A stretch of 6,153 bases of DNA from Acidobacteriota bacterium (GTDB lineage Bacteria > Acidobacteriota > Blastocatellia > Pyrinomonadales > Pyrinomonadaceae): assembly GCA_013813755.1 (NCBI GenBank), contig JACCRD010000183.1, positions 1-6,153 of the forward strand, in the 5' to 3' direction. Below the pieces are notes generated by a model. It saw nothing but the letters and a program-made list of their open reading frames with translations, was not told the origin of the DNA and searched no databases. Every line of letters begins with the position of its first letter. The stretch's first letter is position 1. The position numbers were made by a program, and so were the translations under genes. Below are positions 5,759 through 6,153 of this stretch, in pieces.

Positions 5759-6153
5759 CTATTTCTTGTTTTCAATCATCTTTAAATTCTTTTCCGCATC
5801 GTTTTTATAAGCGCTCTGCGGATATTTTTCAATCAGCTGCGACAAATAAGCCGCCGCGTCTTCACGCAGTTTTTCTGGCGCGAACTTTATTTTTTCACTT
5901 TCCGTAACGATTTTTTGTTTGCCTTTATTGTTTGAAAGATAAAAACTGCTCATTCCCGCATAATACAAAAATTCGTCCATTTTCGAGAATTCCGGATACG
6001 CGGCGAGTGTTTCTTCAAAACGCATCAAAACAGCTTTGTAAGCCTTTTTAAGTTTGAAATACTGCTGCGCGACTTCCAGGTTGTGTTTCGCATCCGCTTC
6101 CAAAACCGGATCGCGCTGAATTTGCGGCTCAATCTGCTTTTGCGCGTTAGACG
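5759..6153 (-). CDS. BamD-like outer membrane assembly lipoprotein (5' end outside window)
   Basis: Only the C-terminal 130 residues lie in the window; the frame stays open to the right edge. BamD is a periplasm-facing lipoprotein of the outer-membrane BAM complex, which inserts beta-barrel proteins. The piece shows helical TPR-like repeats: one around the AQQYFKLKKAYKAVLMRFEETLAAYP stretch (first half), one around the DEFLYYAGMSSFYL stretch, and a last one around AAAYLSQLIEKYPQSAYKNDA, which has the typical YP turn of BamD/YbgF-type TPRs. A lysine-rich insert (about 20 residues) lies between the last two. The signal peptide and lipobox cysteine that would confirm BamD are not in view, so another TPR lipoprotein is possible. 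A strong terminator follows. A TTG at 6101-6103 is not taken as a start because coding sequence clearly continues upstream. Confidence 0.75.
   Translation of the reverse strand, partial: SNAQKQIEPQIQRDPVLEADAKHNLEVAQQYFKLKKAYKAVLMRFEETLAAYPEFSKMDEFLYYAGMSSFYLSNNKGKQKIVTESEKIKFAPEKLREDAAAYLSQLIEKYPQSAYKNDAEKNLKMIENKK

Noticed and set aside
6101..6103. TTG as a start codon of the last gene
   Set aside because: The reading frame continues upstream without a stop to the window edge with TPR-protein-like sequence, so the true start lies outside.

Overview
The window reads as ordinary chromosomal DNA of a diderm (Gram-negative) bacterium of medium GC content. It holds seven protein genes, two of them cut by the window edges. 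I see no rRNA, tRNA, CRISPR array, transposase or phage gene. A BamD-like outer-membrane assembly protein points to an outer membrane, and the FabI is the classical NADH-dependent type. The gene mix and protein flavour suggest Acidobacteriota, perhaps Blastocatellia. That placement is an impression from sequence style and has not been tested by a search.

Layout from left to right. Positions 1-1150 (minus) hold the first 383 residues of a eukaryotic-type Ser/Thr kinase followed by a four-cysteine zinc ribbon; its 3' end lies outside the window. Positions 1151-1596 are a divergent intergenic region with a long hairpin (1346-1397) and a perfect AT-only 12-bp inverted repeat (1457-1482). Next on the plus strand come an M48 metallopeptidase with an N-terminal zinc ribbon (1597-2568) and cutA (2637-2951), separated by a hairpin built from degenerate heptads. 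On the minus strand, converging on cutA with only 10 bp between stop codons, are a LOG-family nucleotide phosphoribohydrolase (2962-3798) and fabI (3811-4572), which lie 12 bp apart and look like an operon read fabI then LOG. Upstream of fabI is a second heptad-type inverted repeat (4581-4695), then a PfkB-family kinase (4696-5628), an intrinsic terminator (5690-5726) and the 3' part of a bamD-like gene (5759-6153).

The genes do not form one obvious pathway. FabI (fatty-acid elongation) and BamD (outer-membrane protein assembly) are envelope housekeeping. CutA, LOG and the PfkB kinase are small metabolic or housekeeping enzymes. The kinase is the most interesting gene: its variant catalytic motifs (YRD, DND) and terminal zinc ribbon recall kinases found in bacterial vWA/PP2C/kinase signalling clusters, but the neighbours that would show this lie beyond the left edge. 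The other points worth a second look are the minus-favouring hairpin in the kinase leader region, the perfect AT dyad, the two inverted heptad loci, the TrxC-like ribbon on the M48 peptidase, and the general lack of Shine-Dalgarno sequences.
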